Source: Streptomyces akebiae (GTDB taxonomy: Bacteria > Actinomycetota > Actinomycetes > Streptomycetales > Streptomycetaceae). From it: a stretch of 64,000 bases of DNA. The position numbers and the translations under genes are program-made. Each line of letters begins with the position of its first letter. The stretch's first letter is position 1. The notes beneath the pieces were generated by a model. The model searched no databases. It was not told where the DNA came from and saw only the letters and a list, made by a program, of their open reading frames with translations. Positions 44,950 to 54,370 of the stretch are shown in pieces. Location: contig NZ_CP080647.1 in NCBI RefSeq assembly GCF_019599145.1, positions 8,432,001 to 8,496,000 on the forward strand. Reading direction: 5' to 3'.

Positions 44950-46106
44950 AGATCGGGATCGTCTGCCCGTACTCCTGGGACGTGCCCGGGGGAGTCCAGT
45001 TCCACATCCGCGACCTGGCCGACCACCTCATCCGCCTCGGCCACGAGGTGTCGGTGCTCGCCCCCGCCGACGACGACACACCGCTGCCGCCGTACGTCGT
45101 CTCGGCGGGCCGCGCGGTCCCGGTGCCCTACAACGGCTCGGTGGCCCGCCTGAACTTCGGGTTCCTGTCGGCGGCGAGGGTACGGCGCTGGCTGCACGAC
45201 GGCACGTTCGACGTGATCCACATCCACGAGCCGGCCTCCCCGTCGCTCGGCCTGCTGGCCTGCTGGGCCGCGCAGGGCCCGATCGTGGCCACCTTCCACA
45301 CCTCCAACCCGCGCTCCCGGGCGATGATCGCGGCCTACCCGATCCTCCAGCCCGCGCTGGAGAAGATCAGCGCGCGGATCGCGGTGAGCGAGTACGCCCG
45401 CCGCACCCTGGTCGAACACCTGGGCGGCGACGCGGTCGTCATCCCGAACGGCGTCGACGTCGACTTCTTCGCCCGCGCCAAGCCCAACCCCGACTGGCAG
45501 GGCGACACGCTCGGCTTCGTCGGCCGCATCGACGAACCCCGCAAGGGACTGCCGGTCCTGATGAGGGCACTCCCGAAGATCCTCGCCGAGCGCCCCCGGA
45601 CCCGGCTGCTGGTCGCCGGGCGCGGGGACGAGGAGGAGGCGGTCGAGACCCTGCCCAAGGAACTGCGCTCCCGCGTCGAGTTCCTCGGCATGGTCAGCGA
45701 CGAGGACAAGGCCCGCTTCCTGCGCAGCGCCGACGTCTACGTCGCCCCCAACACCGGCGGCGAGAGCTTCGGCATCATCCTCGTCGAGGCCATGTCCGCC
45801 GGCGCCCCCGTCCTCGCCTCCGACCTCGACGCCTTCGCCCAGGTCCTCGATCAGGGCACCGCGGGCGAGCTCTTCGCCAACGAGGACGCCGACGCCCTCG
45901 CGACCGCCGCCGTGCGCCTCCTCGGCGACCCGGACCGCCGTGCCGAACTCCGCGAACGGGGCAGCGCCCACGTCCGCCGGTTCGACTGGTCCACCGTCGG
46001 CGCCGACATCCTCGGTGTCTACGAGACCGTCACGGAGGGCGCCGCGTCGGTGGCGGCGGACGAACGGGTCGGACTGCGGGCGCGGTTGGGGCTGGCCCGG
46101 GAATGA
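44946..46106 (+). CDS. pimA: Phosphatidylinositol alpha-mannosyltransferase PimA (GT4)
   Basis: A 386-residue GT4 glycosyltransferase that adds the first mannose from GDP-mannose to phosphatidylinositol. N-terminal Rossmann half: MKIGIVCPYSWDVPGGVQFH. The E-x7-E region in the C-terminal half is NTGGESFGIILVEAMSAGAP, and the segment FVGRIDEPRKGLPVLMRALPKIL marks the nucleotide-sugar site. It is a cytoplasmic, membrane-associated enzyme by family. The GTG at 44946 overlaps the previous stop. The gene order (PI phosphate synthase, acyltransferase, PimA) is conserved in actinobacteria. Confidence 0.92.
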   Translation: MKIGIVCPYSWDVPGGVQFHIRDLADHLIRLGHEVSVLAPADDDTPLPPYVVSAGRAVPVPYNGSVARLNFGFLSAARVRRWLHDGTFDVIHIHEPASPSLGLLACWAAQGPIVATFHTSNPRSRAMIAAYPILQPALEKISARIAVSEYARRTLVEHLGGDAVVIPNGVDVDFFARAKPNPDWQGDTLGFVGRIDEPRKGLPVLMRALPKILAERPRTRLLVAGRGDEEEAVETLPKELRSRVEFLGMVSDEDKARFLRSADVYVAPNTGGESFGIILVEAMSAGAPVLASDLDAFAQVLDQGTAGELFANEDADALATAAVRLLGDPDRRAELRERGSAHVRRFDWSTVGADILGVYETVTEGAASVAADERVGLRARLGLARE

Positions 46107-46193
46107 CTCCGGCGGGTGCGGGGGCCGGACGCGCGCTTCCCCCGCCCCGCGCGGAGCGCTGAACTCGGACGTGGCGGTGGGGGGCACCGGTAG

Positions 46194-46199
46194 TAGCCT
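46194..46199 (+). promoter_or_regulatory. Candidate -10 of a leaderless transcript
   Basis: TAGCCT ends 8 bases before the GTG at 46208, and no ribosome binding site is present in front of the GTG. This spacing fits an mRNA beginning at the start codon. Confidence 0.4.
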
Positions 46200-46207
46200 T
46201 GCCGCCC

Positions 46208-46753
46208 GTGACTTCCACACTCATCTGGATCGCGGTCGTCCTGTTCGCGATCGGCCTGTACCTGAGCTGGACCGCGGGACGCCTCGACCGGCTGCACGCG
46301 CGCATCGACGCCGCCCGTGCCGCGCTCGACGCGCAGCTGCTGCGCCGCGCGTCGGTCGCCCAGGAACTGGCCACGTCCGGGGTGCTGGACCCGGCCGCCT
46401 CGATCGTCCTCTACGAGGCGGCGCACGCGGCCCGGCAGGCCGAGGAAGAGCAGCGCGAGGTCGCCGAGAGCGAGCTGAGCCAGGCACTGCGGGCCGTGTT
46501 CGCGGACGCGCAGCAGGTGGAGGTGGTGCGCGAGGCGCCGGGGGGCGAGGACGCGGCGAACGAGCTGGCCCAGGCGGTTCGTCGGGTGCCGATGGCGCGA
46601 CGCTTCCACAACGACGCGGTGCGGGCGGCGCGGGCGTTGCGTCGGCATCGCAAGGTCCGCTGGTTCCGGCTCGCCGGGCACGCGCCGTTCCCGATGGCCT
46701 TCGAGATGGACGACGAGCCGCCGGTTGCCCTGGCCGACCGGGCCACGGCCTGA
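46208..46753 (+). CDS. LemA-like single-span membrane protein
   Basis: A 181-residue protein with one N-terminal span (TLIWIAVVLFAIGLYLSWTAG) followed by a helical region with R-x2-RLHARIDAARAALDAQLLRR, a pattern like the LemA coiled helices, and a long Glu/Ala-rich helix. The C-terminus is basic and then acidic. The fold resembles LemA, whose function is unsettled; a different small membrane protein is possible. The GTG at 46208 follows pimA by 101 bases but has its own -10-like element. It may be the last gene of the PIM unit. Confidence 0.65.
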   Translation: MTSTLIWIAVVLFAIGLYLSWTAGRLDRLHARIDAARAALDAQLLRRASVAQELATSGVLDPAASIVLYEAAHAARQAEEEQREVAESELSQALRAVFADAQQVEVVREAPGGEDAANELAQAVRRVPMARRFHNDAVRAARALRRHRKVRWFRLAGHAPFPMAFEMDDEPPVALADRATA

Positions 46754-46794
46754 CTTCTGGGCGCCTCATGGCTCGGGGGTGCCGGTTTCGTCGG

Positions 46795-46907
46795 CGGGTG
46801 CGGGCCCGGTGGGGCTTCTCACGCGGTTCCCCGCTCCCCTGAAGCCCAGGCCCTGCTTTTCAGGGGCGCGGGGAACCACGCGACCAGCCCCCACGCACCC
46901 GCACCCG
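46795..46907. repeat. Long inverted repeat (dispersed Streptomyces element)
   Basis: A left arm from 46795 (CGGGTGCGG, then GGGGCTTCTCACGCGGTTCC and CCGCTCCCCTGA) faces a right arm from about 46858 to 46907 that is nearly its reverse complement (TCAGGGGCGCGGGGAACC ... GGGTGCG). The arms are about 45-50 bases. It could fold into a very stable RNA hairpin. The core recurs at 38688-38730 and in part at 29306-29346. It may serve as terminator behind the LemA-like gene. Confidence 0.75.
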
Positions 46908-47024
46908 ACAACGCACCCCCCACAAAACGATCCACCGCCTTCCCATTGGCCCTTGCCGTGGCCTGCTCCCCTCGCGTTTCCTCGGTGATTGCAGAAACCC
47001 CCTTCCCCGAGCGAGGTCAAACCC

Positions 47025-47942
47025 GTGTCCAGCACGCTCTCCAACTCCGCCGCCCAGACCCCCGAGACCGGCACCGCCCGCGTGAAGCGCGGCATGGCCG
47101 AGCAGCTCAAGGGCGGTGTGATCATGGACGTCGTCACCCCGGAGCAGGCCAAGATCGCCGAGGACGCGGGCGCGGTCGCGGTCATGGCCCTGGAGCGGGT
47201 CCCCGCAGACATCCGCAAGGACGGCGGCGTGGCCCGGATGTCCGACCCCGACATGATCGAGGGCATCATCGAGGCCGTCTCCATCCCCGTCATGGCCAAG
47301 TCCCGCATCGGCCACTTCGTCGAGGCCCAGGTCCTGCAGTCCCTCGGCGTCGACTACATCGACGAGTCCGAGGTCCTCACCCCGGCCGACGAGGTCAACC
47401 ACTCCGACAAGTGGGCCTTCACCACCCCCTTCGTCTGCGGTGCCACCAACCTCGGCGAGGCCCTGCGCCGCATAGCCGAGGGCGCCGCCATGATCCGCTC
47501 CAAGGGCGAGGCCGGAACCGGCAACGTCGTCGAGGCCGTCCGGCACCTGCGCCAGATCAAGAACGAGATCGCCAAGCTGCGCGGCTTCGACAACAACGAG
47601 CTGTACGCCGCCGCCAAGGAGCTGCGCGCCCCGTACGAGCTGGTCAAGGAGGTCTCCGAGCTGGGCAAGCTCCCGGTGGTGCTGTTCTCCGCCGGTGGTG
47701 TGGCCACCCCGGCCGACGCCGCGCTGATGCGCCAGCTCGGGGCCGAGGGCGTCTTCGTGGGCTCCGGCATCTTCAAGTCCGGCGACCCGGCCAAGCGCGC
47801 CGCCGCCATCGTGAAGGCGACCACCTTCTACGACGACCCGAAGATCATCGCGGACGCCTCCCGCAACCTGGGCGAGGCCATGGTCGGCATCAACTGCGAC
47901 ACCCTCCCCGAGGCCGAGCGCTACGCGAACCGGGGCTGGTAA
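47025..47942 (+). CDS. pdxS: Pyridoxal 5'-phosphate synthase subunit PdxS
   Basis: A 305-residue TIM-barrel enzyme that joins ribulose/ribose 5-phosphate, glyceraldehyde 3-phosphate and ammonia into pyridoxal 5'-phosphate. Typical segments are [36 protein letters not shown], the catalytic Lys in [14 protein letters not shown], and [15 protein letters not shown]. PdxT supplies the ammonia. The GTG at 47025 has GAGG nine bases upstream; residues before it show no conservation. It is followed by pdxT after only six bases, so they are co-transcribed. Confidence 0.97.
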   Translation: MSSTLSNSAAQTPETGTARVKRGMAEQLKGGVIMDVVTPEQAKIAEDAGAVAVMALERVPADIRKDGGVARMSDPDMIEGIIEAVSIPVMAKSRIGHFVEAQVLQSLGVDYIDESEVLTPADEVNHSDKWAFTTPFVCGATNLGEALRRIAEGAAMIRSKGEAGTGNVVEAVRHLRQIKNEIAKLRGFDNNELYAAAKELRAPYELVKEVSELGKLPVVLFSAGGVATPADAALMRQLGAEGVFVGSGIFKSGDPAKRAAAIVKATTFYDDPKIIADASRNLGEAMVGINCDTLPEAERYANRGW

Positions 47943-47948
47943 GCACCC

Positions 47949-48557
47949 ATGAGCGACACCCCCGTCATAGGCGTCCTGGCACTCCAGGGCGACGTACGGG
48001 AGCACCTCGTCGCCCTGGCCGCGGCCGACGCCGTGGCCAGGCCGGTGCGGCGCCCCGAGGAACTCGCCGAGGTGGACGGCCTCATCATCCCCGGCGGCGA
48101 GTCCACCACCATCTCCAAGCTCGCCGTCCTCTTCGGCGTCATGGAGCCCCTCCGCGCGCGCGTGCGCGACGGCATGCCCGTGTACGGCACCTGCGCCGGC
48201 CTGATCATGCTCGCCGACAAGATCCTCGACCCGCGCTCGGGCCAGGAGACCATCGGCGGCATCGACATGATCGTGCGCCGCAACGCCTTCGGGCGCCAGA
48301 ACGAGTCCTTCGAAGCGGCGGTCGACGTGAAGGGCGTCGAGGGCGATCCCGTGGAGGGCGTCTTCATCCGCGCCCCCTGGGTGGAGTCCGTGGGCGCGGA
48401 GACGGAGGTGCTGGCCGAGCACGACGGTCACATCGTCGCCGTACGCCAGGGCAACGCCCTCGCCACCTCCTTCCACCCGGAACTGACCGGCGACCACCGG
48501 CTGCACGCCCTCTTTGTCGACATGGTGCACGCGAACCGGGTGGCGGAGTCCTTGTAG
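47949..48557 (+). CDS. pdxT: Pyridoxal 5'-phosphate synthase glutaminase subunit PdxT
   Basis: A 202-residue class-I glutaminase that frees ammonia from glutamine for PdxS. Signature segments: [27 protein letters not shown] with the nucleophile Cys, and [13 protein letters not shown] with the catalytic His and Glu. It starts six bases behind pdxS and works with it in a 12+12 complex by family knowledge. The stop region contains a TAGGAT (48555-48560) that may be a -10 for yebC. Confidence 0.97.
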   Translation: MSDTPVIGVLALQGDVREHLVALAAADAVARPVRRPEELAEVDGLIIPGGESTTISKLAVLFGVMEPLRARVRDGMPVYGTCAGLIMLADKILDPRSGQETIGGIDMIVRRNAFGRQNESFEAAVDVKGVEGDPVEGVFIRAPWVESVGAETEVLAEHDGHIVAVRQGNALATSFHPELTGDHRLHALFVDMVHANRVAESL

Positions 48558-48560
48558 GAT
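48555..48560 (+). promoter_or_regulatory. Candidate -10 for yebC
   Basis: TAGGAT overlaps the last codon and stop of pdxT, 46 bases before the yebC start. The -35 is unclear. Read-through from pdxST is equally possible. Confidence 0.4.
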
Positions 48561-48605
48561 CTCTGGGGTTCGTACGGAGTTGGGTAACGCGAAGGAGACA
48601 GGCAG

Positions 48606-49358
48606 ATGTCCGGCCACTCTAAATGGGCTACGACGAAGCACAAGAAGGCCGTGATCGACGCCAAGCGCGGCAAGCTCTTCGCGAAGCTGATCAAGAACAT
48701 CGAGGTCGCCGCACGGATGGGCGGCGTCGACCTCGAAGGCAACCCCACGCTCTACGACGCCGTGCAGAAGGCGAAGAAGCAGTCGGTTCCCAACAAGAAC
48801 ATCGACTCCGCGATCAAGCGTGGCGGCGGCCTGGAGGCCGGTGGCGCCGACTACGAGACGATCATGTACGAGGGCTACGGTCCCAACGGTGTCGCGGTGC
48901 TCATCGAGTGCCTCACCGACAACCGCAACCGCGCCGCCTCGGACGTCCGTGTCGCCATGACCCGCAACGGCGGCTCGATGGCCGACCCGGGCTCCGTCTC
49001 GTACCTCTTCAACCGCAAGGGCGTCGTGATCGTCCCCAAGGGCGAGCTGTCCGAGGACGACGTCCTGGAGGTCGTGCTCGACGCCGGTGCCGAGGAGGTC
49101 AACGACCTGGGCGAGTCCTTCGAGGTGCTCAGCGAGGCCACCGACCTGGTCGCGGTCCGCACCTCCCTCCAGGAGGCCGGCATCGACTACGACTCCGCCG
49201 AGGCCAACTTCGTCCCGACCATGCAGGTCGAGCTGGACGAGGAGGGCGCCAAGAAGATCTTCAAGCTGATCGACGCCCTGGAGGACAGCGACGACGTCCA
49301 GAACGTCTTCGCCAACTTCGACGTCAGCGACGACGTGATGGCCAAGGTCGACGCGTAG
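48606..49358 (+). CDS. YebC/PmpR-family protein
   Basis: A 250-residue protein of the YebC/TACO1 family. It starts [23 protein letters not shown], the invariant N-terminus, then [15 protein letters not shown] and the [20 protein letters not shown] segment. Members act as DNA-binding regulators or, in newer work, as helpers of ribosomes at proline-rich stretches. It has the family's usual length and sits just before ruvC, as in many bacteria. The ATG at 48606 follows GAAGGAGA. Confidence 0.95.
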   Translation: MSGHSKWATTKHKKAVIDAKRGKLFAKLIKNIEVAARMGGVDLEGNPTLYDAVQKAKKQSVPNKNIDSAIKRGGGLEAGGADYETIMYEGYGPNGVAVLIECLTDNRNRAASDVRVAMTRNGGSMADPGSVSYLFNRKGVVIVPKGELSEDDVLEVVLDAGAEEVNDLGESFEVLSEATDLVAVRTSLQEAGIDYDSAEANFVPTMQVELDEEGAKKIFKLIDALEDSDDVQNVFANFDVSDDVMAKVDA

Positions 49359-49400
49359 CGCAGCCGGGAGCCGAGCGGGCTTCCCGGCCGACGGGCTTCA

Positions 49401-49432
49401 ACGGGCCGACGGGACGCACCCCGTCGGCCCGT
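49401..49432 (+). terminator. Hairpin behind yebC
   Basis: ACGGGCCGACGGG (49401-49413) pairs perfectly with CCCGTCGGCCCGT (49420-49432) around a 6-base loop, in the gap before ruvC. Confidence 0.6.
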
Positions 49433-49500
49433 CGCGTTGTCGGCCGTTGTCAGTGGCACCCGATAGCCTGCGGAAATCAGGAGATCGATGGGAGGGGCGC

Positions 49501-50031
49501 GTGCGCGTACTGGGGGTGGACCCGGGACTGACCCGCTGCGGTGTCGGGGTCGTGGAGGGCGTCGCCGGACGACCTCTCACCATGCTCGGCGTCGGTGTCG
49601 TCCGTACGCCCGCGGACGCGGAGTTGGGGCACCGCCTCGTCGCGATCGAGCAGGGCATCGAGCGGTGGCTCGACGAACACCACCCCGAATGCGTCGCCGT
49701 GGAACGGGTGTTCAGCCAGCACAACGTCCGGACGGTCATGGGCACCGCCCAGGCCAGCGCCGTCGCCATGCTGTGCGCCGCACGCCGCGGCATCCCCGTC
49801 GCCCTGCACACGCCCAGCGAGGTCAAGGCCGCCGTCACCGGCAGCGGCCGCGCCGACAAGGCCCAGGTCGGCGCCATGGTCACCCGTCTCCTCCGGCTCG
49901 ACGCACCACCGAAACCGGCGGATGCCGCCGACGCCCTCGCCCTCGCCATCTGCCACATCTGGCGGGCCCCCGCCCAGAACCGCCTCCAGCAGGCCGTGGC
50001 CCTGCACGCATCGAAAGGCCGTACGTCATGA
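49501..50031 (+). CDS. ruvC: Holliday junction resolvase RuvC
   Basis: A 176-residue endonuclease that cuts Holliday junctions. The first catalytic Asp is in [14 protein letters not shown], followed by the Glu in [10 protein letters not shown], and the last Asp pair in [14 protein letters not shown]. The GTG at 49501 is chosen because GGGAGGGG precedes it and the protein then starts exactly at the conserved strand. The stop overlaps the start of ruvA (ATGA), so translation is coupled. It works with the RuvAB motor encoded next. Confidence 0.96.
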   Translation: MRVLGVDPGLTRCGVGVVEGVAGRPLTMLGVGVVRTPADAELGHRLVAIEQGIERWLDEHHPECVAVERVFSQHNVRTVMGTAQASAVAMLCAARRGIPVALHTPSEVKAAVTGSGRADKAQVGAMVTRLLRLDAPPKPADAADALALAICHIWRAPAQNRLQQAVALHASKGRTS

Positions 50032-50633
50032 TCGCCTTCGTCAGCGGCCCGGTCGCCGCCCTCGCCCCGGACTCCGCGGTGGTCGAGGTGGGCGGGATCG
50101 GCATCGCGGTCCAGTGCACGCCCAACACGTTGTCCGGACTCCGCATGGGGCAGCCGGCCAAGCTCGCCACCTCCCTGGTGGTCCGCGAGGACTCGCTCAC
50201 GCTGTACGGCTTCGTCGACGACGACGAGCGCCAGGTCTTCGAACTGCTGCAGACCGCGAGCGGCGTGGGCCCGCGCCTGGCGCAGGCGATGCTCGCCGTG
50301 CACACCCCGGACGCCCTGCGTCGAGCGGTGGCCACCGGTGACGAGAAGGCACTGATCGCCGTCCCCGGCATCGGCAAGAAGGGTGCCCAGAAGCTGCTGT
50401 TGGAGCTGAAGGACCGCCTGGGCGAGCCGGTGGGCGCCCCCGCGATCGGCGCCCCGGTCACCCAGGGCTGGCGCGACCAGTTGCACGCGGCGCTGATCGG
50501 CCTCGGGTACGCCACCCGCGAGGCCGACGAAGCCGTGTCGGCCGTGACCCCCCAGGCCGAGGCCACCGAAGGCACGCCCCAGGTGGGCCAGTTGCTGAAG
50601 GCTGCCCTCCAGACCCTCAACAGAGCCCGCTGA
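50028..50633 (+). CDS. ruvA: Holliday junction DNA helicase subunit RuvA
   Basis: A 201-residue DNA-binding protein that forms tetramers on four-way junctions. Domain I starts [21 protein letters not shown]; helix-hairpin-helix segments are [19 protein letters not shown] and [23 protein letters not shown]; the RuvB-contacting domain III is at the C-terminus, beyond a flexible stretch near 150. The start overlaps the ruvC stop, and ruvB follows after 85 bases. Confidence 0.96.
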   Translation: MIAFVSGPVAALAPDSAVVEVGGIGIAVQCTPNTLSGLRMGQPAKLATSLVVREDSLTLYGFVDDDERQVFELLQTASGVGPRLAQAMLAVHTPDALRRAVATGDEKALIAVPGIGKKGAQKLLLELKDRLGEPVGAPAIGAPVTQGWRDQLHAALIGLGYATREADEAVSAVTPQAEATEGTPQVGQLLKAALQTLNRAR

Positions 50634-50718
50634 CCGCTCTGTCGAGGCTCGTGCGCCACCCGCACGCCCCCCGGCCACCCCTCCGCTCCATCCGACCGCG
50701 AACCGCGAGGCACACGCA

Positions 50719-51789
50719 ATGAACTGGGACGACACGACCGACGACACCGCCCCCGAGCGCCTGGTGGGCTCCGTCGCCGACCGTGAGGACCAGGCCGTCG
50801 AGGCCGCCCTGCGCCCCAAGGACCTCGACGAGTTCATCGGTCAGGAGAAGGTCCGCGAGCAGCTCGACCTGGTCCTGCGGGCGGCACGCGCGCGCGGGGC
50901 CACCGCCGACCATGTCCTGCTCTCCGGTGCCCCGGGCCTCGGCAAGACCACGCTCTCGATGATCATCGCGGCCGAGATGGGCGCCCCCATCCGGATCACC
51001 TCCGGCCCCGCCATCCAGCACGCCGGCGACCTCGCCGCGATCCTCTCCTCCCTCCAGGAGGGAGAGGTCCTCTTCCTCGACGAGATCCACCGCATGTCCC
51101 GGCCCGCCGAGGAGATGCTGTACATGGCGATGGAGGACTTCCGCGTCGACGTGATCGTCGGCAAGGGCCCCGGCGCCACCGCGATCCCCCTCGAACTGCC
51201 GCCCTTCACCCTGGTCGGCGCCACCACGCGCGCGGGACTGCTGCCGCCGCCGCTGCGCGACCGCTTCGGCTTCACCGCGCACATGGAGTTCTACGAGCCC
51301 GCCGAACTGGAACGGGTCATCCACCGCTCGGCGAACCTGCTCGACGTCGAGATCGACACGGACGGCGCCGCCGAGATCGCGGGCCGCTCCCGCGGCACCC
51401 CCCGTATCGCCAACCGCCTGCTGCGCCGGGTACGGGACTACGCGCAGGTCAAGGCGGACGGCTTCATCACGCGCGACATCGCCGGGGCCGCCCTCGCCGT
51501 CTACGAGGTGGACGCCCGCGGCCTCGACCGCCTCGACCGGGGCGTCCTCGAAGCCCTGCTCAAGCTCTTCGGCGGCGGACCCGTCGGCCTCTCGACCCTC
51601 GCCGTCGCCGTGGGGGAGGAGCGCGAGACCGTCGAGGAGGTCGCCGAGCCCTTCCTCGTCCGCGAGGGACTGCTCGCCCGGACCCCCCGCGGCCGGGTCG
51701 CGACCCCCGCCGCCTGGGCCCATCTCGGACTCACCCCGCCACGCGGCACGACCGGCGGAAACGGACAACAGGACCTGTTCGGGGCGTGA
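50719..51789 (+). CDS. ruvB: Holliday junction ATPase RuvB
   Basis: A 356-residue AAA+ motor that drives branch migration with RuvA. Walker A is [12 protein letters not shown], Walker B is [10 protein letters not shown], sensor 1 is [12 protein letters not shown] and the arginine-finger region is PLRDRFGF. The C-terminal winged helix is present ([20 protein letters not shown]). The length is typical. The ATG at 50719 is followed at once by the conserved acidic start. It completes the ruvCAB set. Confidence 0.97.
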   Translation: MNWDDTTDDTAPERLVGSVADREDQAVEAALRPKDLDEFIGQEKVREQLDLVLRAARARGATADHVLLSGAPGLGKTTLSMIIAAEMGAPIRITSGPAIQHAGDLAAILSSLQEGEVLFLDEIHRMSRPAEEMLYMAMEDFRVDVIVGKGPGATAIPLELPPFTLVGATTRAGLLPPPLRDRFGFTAHMEFYEPAELERVIHRSANLLDVEIDTDGAAEIAGRSRGTPRIANRLLRRVRDYAQVKADGFITRDIAGAALAVYEVDARGLDRLDRGVLEALLKLFGGGPVGLSTLAVAVGEERETVEEVAEPFLVREGLLARTPRGRVATPAAWAHLGLTPPRGTTGGNGQQDLFGA

Positions 51790-51963
51790 CCGTCTCGTGA
51801 CGGCGCGGTACTCGCCCGGCATGGAACCCCGGTGACATGCTGTGCGTTGTTCCATCACGGTGGACTCGCTTAGACTCCGCCGATGCCGCCCTTGTCGGCA
51901 GCACACATACCCCCAACCATCAGGCCGCTCGCCATCGCGGTCGTGTGAAGGAAGTTCCGACCC

Positions 51964-52458
51964 GTGAGTCTCGTGACCCTCCTCCCGTTCATCGTGCTCA
52001 TCGGGGCCATGATCCTGATGACCCGATCGGCCAAGAAGAAGCAGCAGCAGGCCGTCGACATGCGGAACCAGATGCAGCCCGGTTCCGGCGTCCGCACGAT
52101 CGGGGGCATGTACGCGACCGTCAAGGAGGTCAGCGAGGACACGGTCCTCCTCGACGCCGGGCCGGGCGTCGAGCTGCTGTTCGCCAAGAACTCCATCGGT
52201 GCCGTCCTGAGCGACGAGGAGTACAACCGCATCGTCCACGGCATCGAGCACGACCTGAAGTCCGACGTCGTCCCGGACGACGCCTCCTCCCTCACCGAGA
52301 CCGACGAGCCCTCCGACGACGCTTCCGCCGCTTCCGACGACAAGCCCATCGACCTCGGCAAGAAGGACGCGTCCGACGACGCGGCCGACGAGACCGCCGA
52401 GGCGAAGGCCGACGAAGCAGAGCCGAAGAAGACCGACGGCGAGTCCGACGCGAAGTAG
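51964..52458 (+). CDS. yajC: Sec translocon accessory protein YajC
   Basis: A 164-residue single-span membrane protein. The span is at the very start (LVTLLPFIVLIGAMILMT), followed by the basic stretch RSAKKKQQQAVDMRNQM and the conserved core LQPGSGVRTIGGMYATVKEV in similar form. The C-terminal 70 residues are an acidic, Lys-rich low-complexity tail (DETAEAKADEAEPKK), longer than in E. coli YajC. It is upstream of secD and secF in the same order as in E. coli. The start is GTG at 51964. Confidence 0.93.
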   Translation: MSLVTLLPFIVLIGAMILMTRSAKKKQQQAVDMRNQMQPGSGVRTIGGMYATVKEVSEDTVLLDAGPGVELLFAKNSIGAVLSDEEYNRIVHGIEHDLKSDVVPDDASSLTETDEPSDDASAASDDKPIDLGKKDASDDAADETAEAKADEAEPKKTDGESDAK

Positions 52459-52590
52459 TCACGTCCCGGGAGTGCGAGCGAGAACCGCCCGCGCCCCGGG
52501 CACGTGCCGTTTTCGCCGGATTCCCGACACAAGTCATGGCCGTCCCCGCGCTGACCCCGCGCACGACGGCCCGAGAGGGAGTACGAGAAG

Positions 52591-54369
52591 GTGGCAGCAC
52601 CGAAGAAGGGCCGGAGCGCGAGCGCCCAGAGCAAGCCTGGGCGCGCGCTGGCCCTCATCCTGATCGCCCTTGTGGCGCTCACCGGGGGAATGTTCGCCTC
52701 CGGACACACCACTCCGCGTCTCGGTATCGACCTCGCCGGTGGTACGAGCATCACACTGACGGCGATCAACGAGCCCGGCCAGCCCAACGCGATCAACAAG
52801 ACCAACATGGACACCGCGGTCGAGATCATGAACCGCCGTGTCAACGGTCTGGGCGTGTCCGAGGCGGAGGTCCAGACCCAGGGCAATGAGAACATCATTG
52901 TCAACATCCCCAAGGGCACGGATTCCGAAGAGGCCAGGGACCAGGTCGGTACCACCGCGAAGCTGTACTTCCGTCCCGTCCTCCAGAGCCAGGTCGGCTC
53001 CGGTGCGACGGAGAACCCCACCGCCTCGCCGAGCACCAGCCCCAGTGGCAGCGGCTCGCCGAGCCCGTCGAGCTCCGACGGCAAGGACGAGGCCACCGAG
53101 CCCGGGGCCGGCGACTCCGCCAGCCCGTCGTCCTCCGCCACGTCGCAGGGCCGTGCGCTCACCGACGCGCTGAAGGCCGACCCCACGCCGTCGGGCAGCG
53201 GCTCGGCGTCCGCCAAGGCCTCCGACGACGCCTCCCCGTCCGCGACCCCGAGCGCCGACGCCGCGACCCAGGCGATCCAGGCCAAGTTCGCCGCCCTCGA
53301 CTGCAACGACCCGAAGCAGCGCGCCGAGGCCGGCAAGGGCAAGACCACCGACGTCGTCGTGGCCTGCGGCCAGGACAACGGCAGCTGGAGCAAGTTCGTC
53401 CTCGGCCCGGTCGGGGTCGACGGCACCGAGGTCGAGAAGGCCCAGGCGCTGCTCGACACGCAGAGCGGCACCGGCTGGCAGGTCGTCATGGACTTCGACT
53501 CCAAGGGCGCCGACAAGTTCGCCGACATCACCGGCCAGCTGGCGACGCAGACCTCCCCGCAGAACGAGTTCGCGATCGTCCTCGACGACGAGGTCGTCTC
53601 CCACCCCTACGTGCAGGCGGCGGTCACCGGCGGCAAGGCCGAGATCTCCGGCAGCTTCACGCAGGAGGAGGCCCAGAACCTCGCCAACATGCTGTCCTAC
53701 GGCGCGCTCCCGCTGACCTTCAAGGAGTCCAGCGTCACCACCGTCAGCCCCGCGCTCGGCGGTGAGCAGCTGCAGGCCGGTCTGATCGCCGGTGCGATCG
53801 GTCTGGCCCTGGTCGTGATCTACCTGGTCGTCTACTACCGCGGCCTTTCGCTCATCGCCATCGCCTCGCTGCTGGTCTCGGCGGTCCTGACCTACGTGAT
53901 CATGGCGCTGCTCGGCCCGACCATCAACTTCGCGCTGAACCTCCCGGCGGTCTGCGGTGCGATCGTCGCGATCGGTATCACCGCGGACTCGTTCATCGTG
54001 TACTTCGAACGCGTCCGGGACGAGATCCGCGAGGGCCGCACGCTGCGTCCCGCCGTCGAGCGGGCCTGGCCCCGTGCCCGGCGCACCATCCTGGTCTCCG
54101 ACTTCGTCTCGTTCCTCTCCGCCGCGGTGCTCTTCATCGTGACCGTCGGCAAGGTCCAGGGCTTCGCGTTCACGCTGGGCCTGACGACCGTGCTCGACGT
54201 CGTGGTCGTCTTCTTCTTCACGAAGCCGCTCCTGACCCTGCTGGCCCGCACCAAGTTCTTCGGCAACGGCCACAGCTGGTCCGGTCTCGACCCGAAGCGA
54301 CTGGGTGCGCGGCCGCCGCTGCGCCGCACCCGCCGTCCCGTCGTCCCCGCCGACCCGAAGGAGGCCTGA
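52591..54369 (+). CDS. secD: Protein translocase subunit SecD
   Basis: A 592-residue membrane protein that, with SecF, uses the proton gradient to complete protein export. The first span (LALILIALVALTGGMF), the LGIDLAGGTSITLTAI motif and the five C-terminal spans (LIAGAIGLALVVIYLVVYY and so on) are present. In the first periplasmic domain, residues about 135-225 are a Ser/Pro/Ala/Asp-rich insert (SPSTSPSGSGSPSPSSS), which is not in E. coli SecD. The GTG at 52591 has GAGAAG upstream. It is followed by secF after one base of spacing. Confidence 0.95.
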   Translation: MAAPKKGRSASAQSKPGRALALILIALVALTGGMFASGHTTPRLGIDLAGGTSITLTAINEPGQPNAINKTNMDTAVEIMNRRVNGLGVSEAEVQTQGNENIIVNIPKGTDSEEARDQVGTTAKLYFRPVLQSQVGSGATENPTASPSTSPSGSGSPSPSSSDGKDEATEPGAGDSASPSSSATSQGRALTDALKADPTPSGSGSASAKASDDASPSATPSADAATQAIQAKFAALDCNDPKQRAEAGKGKTTDVVVACGQDNGSWSKFVLGPVGVDGTEVEKAQALLDTQSGTGWQVVMDFDSKGADKFADITGQLATQTSPQNEFAIVLDDEVVSHPYVQAAVTGGKAEISGSFTQEEAQNLANMLSYGALPLTFKESSVTTVSPALGGEQLQAGLIAGAIGLALVVIYLVVYYRGLSLIAIASLLVSAVLTYVIMALLGPTINFALNLPAVCGAIVAIGITADSFIVYFERVRDEIREGRTLRPAVERAWPRARRTILVSDFVSFLSAAVLFIVTVGKVQGFAFTLGLTTVLDVVVVFFFTKPLLTLLARTKFFGNGHSWSGLDPKRLGARPPLRRTRRPVVPADPKEA

Positions 54370-54370
54370 G

